Source: Phoronis australis | Taxonomy: Eukaryota; Phoronida; Phoronidae | Assembly (NCBI GenBank): GCA_002633005.1 | Contig: NMRA01000215.1 | Coordinates: 412,852-476,851 of the forward strand | DNA length: 64,000 nucleotides | Reading direction: 5' to 3' | Shown: one piece after another, positions 46,004-56,764 of the stretch | How the letters are laid out: each line of letters starts with the position of its first letter | Numbering within the stretch: the stretch's first letter is position 1 | Notes under the pieces: generated by a model | What the model was told of the DNA's origin: nothing | The model's database searches: none | Seen by the model: the letters and a program-made list of their open reading frames with translations, nothing else | Position numbers and translations under genes: made by a program

Positions 46004-46285
46004 GATGGCCAGCTTCAGCACCAGTGTTTCCTGATGAGCTGGCCAGCAATGGCTTCTTTTACACTGGCTCCGAAGACCGTGTCAAGTGTGCATTCTGCGC
46101 TGTCATACTGCGTGACTGGGAGCCTAGTGACCGTGTCGCTACTGAGCATCGTAGCCATTCACCTGCGTGCATATTTGTTCGCAACCCTAACAGTCGTGCT
46201 AATGGAAACATACCACTTGGAAGTGAGTCATTGTCTGGAGTTGATCAGCCAGTCAACATAGCTCCAAACACAGCTGATGTTCTGA
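46004..46285 (+). CDS. IAP exon: first BIR domain (C-terminal three quarters)
   Basis: The acceptor TGACCTTCCCCAG is followed by [37 protein letters not shown] and [12 protein letters not shown]. The zinc ligands fit C-X2-C-X16-H-X6-C. The preceding R-X-X-S/T-F strand must be in an earlier exon. The chosen donor is CTGA|GTAAGT at 46285; an alternative, GGAA|GTGAGT at 46220, is in the same phase and would shorten the linker by 22 codons. Confidence 0.85.
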
Positions 46286-49200
46286 GTAAGTGTCCTTTTG
46301 TAAAATTCAATGGCACATTTGTGTTTAAATCGTTAAGTATGGTGTACCTGCTGCAGTTTCAGACAAGTTGGAAAATGAAATGTCATCAACACATCAAAGA
46401 CATGTGAAAGTAAAAATATCTTTAAAATAATCAGAGTTTGAAGTACCAGATCAGCAAAGTGACAATCGAGGCAGAAAACATCGGAAATTGGTGCAAGTAG
46501 TCAAGGAGCACAAGATCCAACCAATAAAACATATGCTGAATTATAGACAAGGTTTCCTTTTCCCGATTGGTTAATTACAGATAGTTTGTGAAAGACTGTC
46601 CAATGAAATATGAGCTTATGTGGTTTTGAATGATGAGATATCTGTTTTGGAAGCTGTGTCAAGATGTCTAGAACGGAATGTCTGAGATAAATATTATGCG
46701 AAATTAGATTTGAGGATGGTAAAATTTGGTCGTTACTCAGGTTTAAAAATGATGTTGTCACGTGCAGTTATAAGAGGTGCTTATTTTGAACAGGTGACAG
46801 TGGAATAGCAGCCAGTCTTGGAATTGAAGTGGAGCGCCCACGGACACCAAGCTATTCTCAGTATGATCGTCGCTTGGAAAGCTTCAAGGAGTGGCCCCGT
46901 AACCACTGTCAAAAGAAGGAACACTTGTCCGACGCTGGCTTTTATTTCATTGGTAAGAAAAACCTTTTGATTGCTGCAGAGGGATGAAAAAAAATTACGA
47001 CCTCGCACACATATTCTCAAGAAGAAGATATGGTTTTTAGTCCAAGTTCAGACTTGGTGACCCTTAGGAAGTCAAAAAGTTGTTGTTCAGTCCCTTGATT
47101 CTGCTTGGTAATGTGGTCCTGGTATTACATTTCAGTCATTTCTGAACAGGCAGTATGCTGTGTGAAGCTGTATCTGTACCCTGGGAAGTGTTATGTAATT
47201 AACTTCAAAGTCAGCATAGCTGACAGCTGGGTAGAGTTCTGTAACATTCGATGTAGGATCTGGCTAAAAAGCAAGACTTTGCGGCATTATGTGAGACATT
47301 GCCATGTATTTTGTGATTTTGGCTAGATTTTTCTAGCCATGAGACACCTACTGAACTTTACCCTGGGTTAACACAGTCACTTGACCATTAAGTTTTGCTT
47401 ATTATGGGACCAGTCCTGTCCCCATTTACCAAGCATCTGGGTAGTGATTGGTCGGTTTGTGTGATCTAATTGACCTATCCCAAGCTCCACCCCTTGCGTA
47501 ATGTCGACTAACAAACAATAAGTTTTACCCAGCAACGTGTTGTTTGTCTGGTAAAAATGGCGGCTTGGAAACGAAGGTGTGTTAATAATGCTGCATTCTA
47601 AATGGTCAGTTAAGCCGTCGCTCAAAATTCCGGCGATTGGTCAACTAGCAGCCTTATGTAATATGTGTAATGTCTAAGGGAGTGTGATTTAGTTGATGTA
47701 GGCCGCTGCAATTGGTTTCCTCAGTGTTAGCGTCATTTTGACGATTTGGACCCAATGAAATGAAATTAACATGCAAAAAATTAACAATATCTTTGAATTA
47801 ATGCCATATTTTCAAATTCCTATCGGTGGGTCTTTGAAAATTATTACCTGGTTCTGGACAAACTTAATCGTTTCATCTCCCTAGGAGCACACAACAATGG
47901 GTACAACTATTATTACTTGGCTATCTATAGACCCGGTCAATCCTAATCATTCTCAACTCCCCAGGAGCATACAATGGTACAACTATTGGCAGAGCTCATT
48001 GATTAATTCAATTACTTGATTTTGTAAAAATTAAGCCTTAAATTGTCCCCATGGTTAACTGAATCGGGGAAAATTCTCCAAAGATTTTGAAAATTTTATC
48101 TCACTTCATTTCTATTGGTATTTGTGGGTCCAAATCCAGGCATACTAATGGGATGTTTTGTCATCACTAAACAACCGAATTCATGACTCACGGCATGCAA
48201 CAAACATAGTGGTTGTGTCATGCATCACTCCAACACAACCTTTGATGTTTGGTGCATGTTTTTCTCAGTCTGTTATAGGCCAACATTTTGTAAGTAAATA
48301 TGTTGCAACGGTGTGATTGTTTAGAAGATATCGTTTGTCAAACTCTAAGGTTGGTTATTCTTTTCTTTGGCTTTGAAGGCAATGGTGACAACGTCAAATG
48401 TTTCTTCTGTGATGGTGGCCTCAGAAACTGGGAACAACAAGATGACCCCATCACCGAGCACGCTCGCTGGTTTCCTCGCTGTGGCTATGTTCGTCAGAAG
48501 AAGGGCATAGAGTTTATCCGTGGGATCACGGAACACTTCGACCAGTTCTATCCTGTGAGCATGCCTTCTGCCTTTACATAGTTCCCTATCAAACATGCAA
48601 TTGTCAATGTGTATGACTCTGTTGTTCCCTTTCAACCCGAGAACTTAGCTCGTTTTCACTGTTTTCCATTTTAGTGCTTCAGCAACAGTGTTGTTGTTTT
48701 GCATTTATGTTCCCTGTCGTAACAGAAATGCACTTCCCATGAACGACATTTCCTGTGAACATGAATAAGATAATGATTCACAATAATTATTTTGTTGTTT
48801 TTTCTTGGTGGATTTCATCATTTCTTTAGTAAAATTTGATGTCATGTTACTTGATCACGAAAACAGCATTAAACGAAAACAAGTCTTCCATTTCCAGTAG
48901 CTTAAGGTATAAGCTTTGCTCCACTGTTTTTCAGTACAGGCACCTATTGAATTTGCTTTCATGGACTGCACCTGTTTTTATTGCAACTTTTAACTGCTAA
49001 TTATTGTAATGCGAGACGAAGCATTTCAACTTGTGCTTGTCTTGTATGTCAGGGTACTGTTCCATAATTAGTTTCAGTGTTTATAGTGGTTTCAGAAATG
49101 TGATCATACGGTTCACACAACTATTTCAGAAAAATAATTAATCTTATATGAGTAAAAGAGCAAAGTCATTGACAATATACAAATAATTGCTAGTTGCTAA

Positions 49201-52200
49201 TAACAATTTCTAGAAATTATTTCTAGACTGTTCTGTACTGTTGTTGTTGTTTTCTTGACAGGAATTGATTCCCGCGGATCAGCGCGCCACAGCCACAGCT
49301 GATGTTGTTAACATATCTGGCTCAGGTAGGGTACACAGTTGACTTCTCTACTCTTCATAGGGTGTCTTGCTGTTCCCCCGTGTGCTTCTGTTTTAAACTG
49401 CATGCTCACTGTAGGAATATGATGAGTTACTGCTCTGCAAGTAATCCGAGCTTGCTGAAACATCTTGATGTTTTGTGTGTTTTTTACAGATTTTTTGTTT
49501 GTGATGAACTTGAGTAAGTTTTGTTTATCTACTTCCACGCTAAATTGGGGTTGACTCCCTCCATTGGTGACAGAGGTACTGTCATTACAAGTATTTTTGG
49601 CTAGTACACTGAGTAGCAACATTGCGAGTATGGTTGCTTTCACATGTGACTAATTGTATTTAATATCAAGTTTACAGTTCCTGTTTCAAGCGTCTGTTTG
49701 GTCATTCAGGACTCTGGAGTGTAATTGTTGTATGCAAACTTGAAATTGTTTGTGACATATTTTCCAATCTACTGTAGATGAAACTTAATAGCAGTGTCTA
49801 GTTTTGTGTGCTCAAGGATATTGTCATTTATACAAATTAGTATCTAGTCAAAGTTCGGGTTTATTGATCCCTAGATTTGAGATTTAAACTGGTAAAAAGT
49901 TATGATTTCTAAAAAAAGTCTTGAATTGAAGTTGGGCAATAGTCTGATATAACGTGCCCGCATTTTGAGAACCAGTTGATGCCCGTTATTTAGAGGGGAA
50001 AACTGGTTCTCAAAATTTGCGCACGTTATATCAGACCATTACCCTTAAGTTGTAATGTTGGAGAAAAAGAGGATTAGATAGTCACAAATTATTACATTCT
50101 GTCATATATCTTGAGTATGTACAAAATTAGAATGGAAAATACCAGAAGTGATTTCAAGTACAAAGGTCAGTGTTGGTGAAGCTTTTGGTGTAATCGTAGA
50201 AGCAGCTTCCTGGTGTGACTACAAGATTGTTTTTCACAAGGCAGCTACAGTGAGACGCTCGTAATTTACCTCTGAAATATCGGTCATGTTTGCATAAAAT
50301 ACATGCTTTCATGTAGTTCAAGTAGACACTTATCCCACAATTAAAGCTCTCATGCTGGTGAACAACTGCACTTTATTCAAATAACACCTTGTAGCGAATA
50401 TTGCGTTTCTCATTATGCGCTATTATGACAAATCTGCTATAATTGTTGTTGCTTGGTGCCTATGTCACCCTGTAGCATTCAAATTAAGTTACTCAAGTCT
50501 AGCAATTCTGTTTGATATTAATTCATCATAAGTTAGTTTTTATGAAATACATAAGTATCAAGTGTTTCTTTGAATTCACATGAATGGCATTTGGTAGTTG
50601 GCATGTGTATTCATGTTAACAGTTGATACAAGATTTCCATGACCATTCCGCAAGTGATGATCGTTTATCATAAAGTTAATATCAGCCAAAATGGGATCGT
50701 ATTGGATACAAGCCTCATCTCTGTGAAAGAAATGTATGCGTGGAGTTCTTCTTCAGCTTTTGCAACAGCAAGCAATCTGCCTGGTGTCGAGTATACAGTA
50801 GAGCCACGAGAGATTAAGGCACGCATGGACACCAACAAAGTGCGTATGGTGCTGGAGTTGGGGCACAGACGGACCGTCGTCAAGCAGACTATTGAGAACC
50901 AACTGAAGCGAAACGGTAAAATCAGCATTCCTTTAGCGAGATCAGCAGGCTGGGGACATTTGTCCTGGCTAATGTTGCCATAGTGAAAACTTGCGCAAGA
51001 GCTACCGGCATTCTGCTAGATCATGCAACAAGACGGCAGTAATCGCCACCAATTGCAATTTGGTGATTACTATTAGCAAGCTTGTCTGTTTAACGCATAG
51101 GACATCTAGTCTTTTACCTTGGATCATTGGGCCAGTCCCAATACTCAAGTCTTCTGGAGTGCGTTCCTGAAGATTTGTCTCTGTGAATGCCAGGAAGATC
51201 ACTCGCTCTGTTTGTGGCTCACCCATTAAGAAAAATGTGGACACATCCCTGGATGTACCTTATAATTAGTGACTTGTAGCTGGCTTGAGTCTGTCCAGTT
51301 CTTTTCAACGTTTATGATTGTATGGTTGTACTCTTTGTGATAGACAGCCAGCCTGATGCACCATTTGGTTTAAAATCTGAACTCTGTTCAAAATTATGCC
51401 TATGGGCACGTTTTTCTACAAACAGTAAGGCAAAGCAGGGCTATAGAATGTAACTAAAACTGGCTAGTTGCCAAGTGAGCCATGAAGTTTCAAATCTTAG
51501 GAGCCCAGAATAAAAGTTAGGGACCTAAAGTTTTTGAAGGATAGTTGCGACAATCAAATGAACGCCCAAATCAATGAACAGGTGGGATTGGACCTTACAT
51601 TTAAGTACTAACCTCAATTGACTGTTTCCAATAAGAAAAGGTATTTGGGAAAGGAATAATTTAGGTACAACTTAATAGTAAGTTCAAGGGAACGCTGCTG
51701 TGAGTGGAGTCATCCTTTCAACAAATATTTTTTCAACAAATATTTTATTTTCAATATTGTTGTAGCTTTGCACTCACAATCCACACATATTTCTATGCAG
51801 TGTATATATTGTAGAAACTCAATGACAGTTTCAGTTTTTATGCTGCTCATCATCAACTTGTTGCTAGTACCTTGTTAGCCAACTATTTATCATTCAACCA
51901 AGAACCGGGTAACCCTACTATACCACCACGAACTTTCCCCACAGCGCAAAAGCAAGGCCATGATATCCAAAATCCTAACAGCGTTTTTGAGATGAATAAA
52001 TATTAGTTTGGAAAGTTTCAGCAAAGTCCACTAAGTCATTTTCAAGAACTCATGTTCCTAAGTTCAAATTAAGTCGATATGCTGAAGCCTAGAAAAAGCT
52101 GATTAATTTGAGCAACATGAAAATCTCAAGGTCTTTGTTTAATTATTGGGTGAAAATTTGTTTTTCTGTCAATATAACCTATATACGCCTTAATCATGTT

Positions 52201-54854
52201 CGTTATTTCAACATCCACATGCAATGTCAATTGAATTTGTAGTGCGTAATTAACTTAATTATCGCTAAAACGTTTTAATTTTGTGACCATCTCCAGTCCG
52301 ACTGGGAGGCTCAACGGTTCAGTGTTATACACACCACGTGCTGGGGGACTGATATGAAACCAAGTATGAGATGGACAATAGAAATGGAGTATGTGGTTAA
52401 AGCGCACCATGAGTGCGAGAGTGAAATGTCAAATTACCTAATCTCATTAACGAATTTGGGTTAGGATTTTATCTCTTCACAAATTGCTGTGTTCATGAAC
52501 ACAAAGTCACAAAGCATGCGGCGACTCGATGCATACGTTTTGAACGGTCGTATGCTTGCAGACGCACAACTCCCTCAGGATCGAACCTGTGTTTTGTCTT
52601 CGTTTTCGCCAGTATCTTTCTATCATGTACACCTCGTTGACTCAATATTATGATGACTTGGTGAATGAAAGGACAAAGGGTACACACAGAACTGCTCTGT
52701 GCCTGGTGGGTGATTCGATTTGAGTGACAGCCCGCTAACCTTTGACCTCGGATAAATAGAAAAAAATTTCTATGCAGTTGTGTGGTTCCTTAGTGATTCT
52801 GCTAAATCTTTTTTCTTGCTACATGGTATATATTTTGCATTAGATGTTTTTTGTATTAGAAGTTCCCCAAGAATGAAGGTAAGATGTTTTGCTAGACATA
52901 TGCGAAATATTGTAAAAACGGCCAATTTTTGTGAATATGGTTTGAGCTGTTCTTAAGTATGACTCAGAATTCCTTGTCGTGACGGCTGGGCAGAAGTCGA
53001 ATTCATTCTCATTTGCTCATGACTAAGAATTAAAAGAAGTTATAAGAGCCTGAGGAAAGTGGTTCAGGTGGCTAAGTCATTCTGCACTTAGATCTTTGCT
53101 CTCATAACGATTACCAGTCACTTTTGATGTTAACAAAGTTGGCTGTCATGATGTGAAATGATGTTTTGTCTGATTACTTTAGTAATGCACTGTATGTTAT
53201 CGTTTTAGGAGATGACTTTCCATCTGCTATGGCACTTTTAGATGCTGTCATGAAAATTGAAGAAGGCGTTGATGAAACTTCTTCACCCAAAGATAGCTTA
53301 AGTGGTAGTGCAGCCACATCCGAGCCAACAAAACCCCCAGCCTTGCCACAAACTGCAAAGCCAATCACACAGATCTTGGTGAGGACCAGCAAGCCTGATA
53401 CCTCACCACAAACCCAGACTCCACCACAACCACCACCGACGTTAGCCACGCCTCCCGCAACTGCGATTCTACCACTGATACAGACAGGTGTGCCATCTGG
53501 TGGTGCAACAGGAAACGTACAGAACATTGTGGGACCCCTGCTGTCTGGGGCGAGTGATGGTGAGACATTGTTTCATTTCCATTGAGAATTGTGATGGTTA
53601 AAAATAAACAACAGTTCCACAGACTAGGTAGTGTGATGCAGTTGGTCAAAAAAGCAGTATGCAGGTGTCATTATTGTCTATTATTACTACAATCATTACC
53701 ACTACCCCTACTGTTTTGTTTTTTGTGTTTTGGGCGTTGCCTTGTGGTTCGTGTTTCATATCGTGTTCTGTTTTGGTTCGTGTTTTGTTTCGTTTGGCAT
53801 TTTGTTTAGTTTCATTTGGTGTTTTGTTTCGTTTGGTATTTTGTTTCGTTTCGTGTTTTGTTTAGTTTCATTCAGTTATTTTGACAAAACTACTACTAAC
53901 AATCATTCTGCCATACTGATCATTCCGTTACAGATCCACATGATAAGTTCAAGGCACTCAGTTCAACAACCTCGGGCAAACTGAACACAGGCTCTGCCAT
54001 AAGTTCGGAATATGGTGAGTTCTTAAAATTTTGTTCATGCTCTTTTATTTGTTGTATTTTATTTTCAAAAAATTACTTTAGGTGTTGACAACTAGCGACA
54101 TCTATTGTGATCTTTCTCTTGGTAAAGTATGAAGGACATCAACAGTTGGATTCTTGTGAGACATATTTTGAAATGATCTTAATCAGCTTTTCATTTCCAT
54201 TGTGAAACATGGTTCTTGTTGACTTTCCGCTTAAAATAAGGAAAAATTGATTATTTTAGTGTGCTGTGAAAGTTGTCCGCCACAGGGCATCAGAAGAAAT
54301 GCCAAAAATATTTAGTGGCACAGACATCTCAATTTCGACCAATCAGAATGATGGAGTACCGTTAGGTTCATGTCTTTATCCAATTAATAATTGTGAGCTA
54401 TTTTCAATTTCCAGTCAATGAGAATGTTGAAACATTGTCAGATTCATTGGTCCACTGAGCTAATCAGTGTTTACAATCAATCAGAATGATGAAACACCAG
54501 CACGATTCATATTGCTATCCAAAGTGGAGTTGTGAGCTAATCTTTGTGGCTGTTAAATCGCAACTTTCACCAAAACAGTGCAAAGTATAACTAGACCTCC
54601 AATGCTTTAAGCTGTACTGAAGGTCTGAGGCAATGTTCATGGGGCTTTCTCTTGTAGAGTCTTCAGTTCTGGAAGAGGAGAATCGCCACTTGAAGGAACA
54701 GCGCCAGTGCAAGATTTGTATGGATAATGAGGTCAACGTGGTGTTCCTGCCGTGTGGTCACCTGGTATGCTGCCAAGAGTGTGGTTTGGCACTCAGGACC
54801 TGTCCTATCTGTCGCACAGGCATCAGAGGCACTGTGAAAACCTTTATGTCATAA
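46004..54854 (+). CDS. Inhibitor-of-apoptosis protein, BIR-BIR-UBA-RING (5' end missing)
   Basis: Nine exons chain in phase: 46004-46285, 46794-46952, 48379-48554, 49262-49325, 49490-49513, 50757-50915, 53209-53559, 53934-54014, 54658-54854. They encode a BIR (lacking its first strand), a second complete BIR, a linker, a UBA-like domain, a Pro/Thr-rich linker and a C-terminal C3HC4 RING. This is the order of cIAP/XIAP-type proteins, which bind caspases or signalling adaptors through BIRs and ubiquitinate them through the RING in the cytoplasm. No CARD was seen. The first exon enters with two codon bases, so at least one upstream exon, carrying the start and the N-terminal part of the first BIR, is unseen. 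Orthology to a specific BIRC gene cannot be decided here. Confidence 0.85.
46794..46952 (+). CDS. IAP exon: N-terminal part of second BIR
   Basis: The acceptor TTATTTTGAACAG precedes [20 protein letters not shown], then [10 protein letters not shown] and [11 protein letters not shown]. The donor ATTG|GTAAGA splits the glycine codon completed in the next exon. Confidence 0.87.
48379..48554 (+). CDS. IAP exon: zinc-binding part of second BIR
   Basis: The acceptor TTTCTTTGGCTTTGAAG precedes [20 protein letters not shown] and [17 protein letters not shown]. The ligands are C-X2-C-X16-H-X6-C. The W and EHARWFPRC motif are typical of BIR2/BIR3 of IAPs. The donor CCT|GTGAGC exits in phase 0. Confidence 0.9.
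49262..49325 (+). CDS. IAP linker exon
   Basis: The acceptor TTGTTTTCTTGACAG precedes [20 protein letters not shown]. The donor CTCAG|GTAGGG exits in phase 1. Both neighbours fit. Confidence 0.65.
49490..49513 (+). CDS. Possible 24-nt cassette microexon in the IAP gene
   Basis: A strong acceptor (GTGTTTTTTACAG) and donor (TTGA|GTAAGT) enclose 24 bases coding FLFVMNL plus split codons. Entry and exit are both phase 1, so it can be included or skipped without changing frame. Confidence 0.45.
49933..50044. repeat. Imperfect hairpin, about 44-bp arms
   Basis: GTCTGATATAACGTGC...TTTTGAGAACCAGTT (49942-49977) is matched by its near-exact inverse at 50001-50036, and pairing extends outward several more bases. 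The loop is 23 bases. It is probably a small MITE remnant in an IAP intron. Confidence 0.8.
50757..50915 (+). CDS. IAP exon: first part of UBA-like domain
   Basis: The acceptor GAGTTCTTCTTCAG precedes [19 protein letters not shown] and then the UBA-like helix pair [20 protein letters not shown]. The donor AACG|GTAAAA splits the glycine codon completed by the next exon ([14 protein letters not shown]). An alternative acceptor, GTATACAG at about 50800, would be in the same phase. UBA domains of IAPs bind ubiquitin chains. Confidence 0.75.
51965..52760 (+). repeat. About 800-bp dispersed repeat, copy 2, in an IAP intron
   Basis: Same orientation and order of landmarks as 37470-38305, including CCTAACAGCGTTTTTGAGAT at the start and AACCTTTGACCTCGGATAAA at the end. 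By eye it is diverged by perhaps a fifth, so it is old. Confidence 0.7.
53209..53559 (+). CDS. IAP exon: end of UBA-like domain and Pro/Thr-rich linker
   Basis: The acceptor GTTATCGTTTTAG precedes [19 protein letters not shown], the third UBA helix. About 90 residues rich in P, T, S and Q follow ([19 protein letters not shown]), probably disordered. The donor GATG|GTGAGA exits in phase 1. Confidence 0.8.
53705..53880 (+). repeat. TTTTG/TTTCG simple repeat before an IAP exon
   Basis: An imperfect run of TTTTG, TTTCG and GTTTTG units ending 54 bp before the next exon. It extends a pyrimidine-rich tract and may influence splicing. Confidence 0.75.
53934..54014 (+). CDS. IAP linker exon before the RING
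   Basis: The acceptor CATTCCGTTACAG precedes [19 protein letters not shown]. The donor TATG|GTGAGT exits in phase 1. It is a polar linker with no domain. Confidence 0.7.
54330..54520 (+). repeat. Three degenerate repeats in the last IAP intron
   Basis: CAATCAGAATGATGGA, CAATGAGAATGTTGAAAC and CAATCAGAATGATGAAAC recur at roughly 65-75-bp spacing, each followed by a CATTGG/CATG-type box. Confidence 0.4.
54658..54854 (+). CDS. IAP last exon: C-terminal RING finger
   Basis: The acceptor GGCTTTCTCTTGTAG precedes a short helix ([16 protein letters not shown]) and the RING: CKIC, CGH, CCQEC and CPIC, giving C3HC4 ligands. It ends 12 residues later at TAA. The C-terminal position, the [14 protein letters not shown] signature and the short hydrophobic tail are typical of IAP ubiquitin ligases, where the RING recruits the E2 and dimerises. 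Confidence 0.93.
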
Positions 54855-56221
54855 AGTGTATTGTTAATGTGTGTTGCTATATACTACTGTCATATCCTAT
54901 TCGAATCTGGCAATGTCCCAACTGAGGGAAGCAGTTACTGTAGTATTCCTGGGTACATGTATGTGGGAATAACCTATTTATAACATATATATGAACTTAT
55001 GTGATCATTGCGGCTATATGTTGTTGCTGTGTACTTGAGCTTGTGGCTATATAATGTCATATATGTGGTTTATACCTTACCGGCGACAGGTGTGTGCGAG
55101 TGTTTAATAACCTGGGTTGAGTTCAGTAACACTAGGACTTTATTTTAAGTGTGACTGGTGATTTTGGCTAGATTTTAGCGAGGCCCTTGCGTTAATGAAC
55201 TCTACCCAGGAATGTTTTATTTCAACAAAAAATGGCGAGAATTTTGAATTTGAGATGTATGCAAGTTAAAATATGGAAACATTTAATAATTTTAAAAGTT
55301 TGTCGGAAACTTTGAAAAAAAATCCATCCGGTAATATTAAGATTGGAACATTCACTGTACAGCTGTTTACACGCGGAATTTGAGGTAAGGACTATATCGC
55401 AAAATCAGTTAGGCTACCAGCAAGGGAGAGTTGAGTAATGCTTCGAATGAATAATTGTCAGTAAACCACCCGTACTACATATAATTCGCATTTTACTTTA
55501 CTCACTGTAGTTCTAAGTATAGCTATACTGTGTGCATTAATAACAATGTGTTTTAATTGGATTTGGATTAGATTCGGTCTTGGCAGATTTTGTTAGCTGT
55601 TAGGCTATTAAGCTTTTGCTGGTATATTTTGCTTAAGTAAAGTTAAAAGCATTGAAATTGATATTATTAGTCAGGTAATATGGAACAACAGAAATATTTT
55701 GGTTGATGGCAAATCTGTGTTTTTCAGTAGGCTCTACAAGACTGGCATAGTTTATGTATAAGATATATTAGATGTTCAAAACAAGTTTTTGTCTTGGGAA
55801 GTTACGAAACAAAGATACAAATTATCTAGTTGGTTACAATACTAGGCTTTGATGAAGGCACTTAAGTTACCTAATAGAATGAACACTTCCAAGACAAATT
55901 CAATGAACCACTTTCAGTACAGCCAGATTAATACACAATCACTTACTTTTGAAAAAAAAATTATAATCCTTGAATCATTATATCAAAGTTAGAAGAAAGC
56001 TGATCATCAGTTTTGAAAAACTCCTGAATATCACCTTTTGTGAAGTTATGGGAAGCACTCAGTACTTAGACATATATTTACTGGCACATGTATAATTTTG
56101 GAAGTAACAGGTACATTTAGAGTGCCCGGGTGTATGAATGGTGTGTTAATGTTGTACCTTTCCATTGCTAGATAGTTATTAGTTAGCATTTGCTGTTACT
56201 TTCCTTCCTTTGAGAAATAAA
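54855..56221 (+). other. Probable 3' UTR and flank of the IAP gene
   Basis: AT-rich non-coding sequence after the stop. The first clear AATAAA followed by AT-rich sequence is at 56216-56221, which would give a 1.4-kb 3' UTR. There is no other gene. Confidence 0.45.
56216..56221 (+). terminator. Candidate polyadenylation signal of the IAP gene
   Basis: AATAAA in a T/A-rich context, 1.36 kb after the stop codon. Confidence 0.4.
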
Positions 56222-56274
56222 ATATTTACTTATTCAAAAAAGCATTGATGTAATGGTTTACTTTCTTGACTTAT

Positions 56275-56760
56275 TATTTATGTTTCTGTTCCTGGGGTGT
56301 ATGCCTTGTCGTGGCGGAACAGCTTGTGTATCTCCGTGACCTTTAGAGCTTTACCCGCGGGAGTTTAAAACTCCTGGCAGTGCTACCCATGCCGGGCAGG
56401 TCGAAAGGTAGAGATCAGACGAAATTCACCCCAAACACTCCCTAGGGTCACACTAGGGTTGGGCGTAAGGCCAAATCCCTTACTCTTTAAAACATTGCTC
56501 CTGTAACCTACGAGAAGGACAACTCTTACATCAAAACCTGGGCGGACTGGGCTCATCAGCCAAAGAAGGCAACCAGTCTAGGAGAAGGCCACTCCGAAAT
56601 ATAACCATGTGCTGCCACGAAGACGGAGCATGACGGCTAATGACAGCGGGCAGACCTTCTGTACCTGTATCACCTTCCCTGCAGAAGAGAACCAGACGTG
56701 CACGCATTTTGCCCATCATGGCCATTTGTGTTTAATGTGTTGTCATTGATTTGTGTAGCA
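56275..56760 (+). repeat. GC-richer structured block, probably a retroelement end
   Basis: It has clear base composition edges against AT-rich flanks. It holds two small hairpins (GGGAGTTTAAAACTCC and CCCTAGGGTCACACTAGGG) and ends with AATAAAAAATATC. There is no long frame. It resembles a non-LTR 5' UTR or a SINE, but I cannot place it in a family. Confidence 0.35.
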
Positions 56761-56764
56761 ATAA

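Noticed and set aside
50639-50983. 114-codon plus-strand frame taken as a whole gene
   Set aside because: Only 50757-50915 has acceptor, donor and UBA-like content. The rest is intron read-through.
53174-53527. 117-codon minus-strand frame opposite the Pro-rich IAP exon
   Set aside because: Low-complexity shadow of the Pro/Thr-rich linker (Gly/Val-rich on the reverse).
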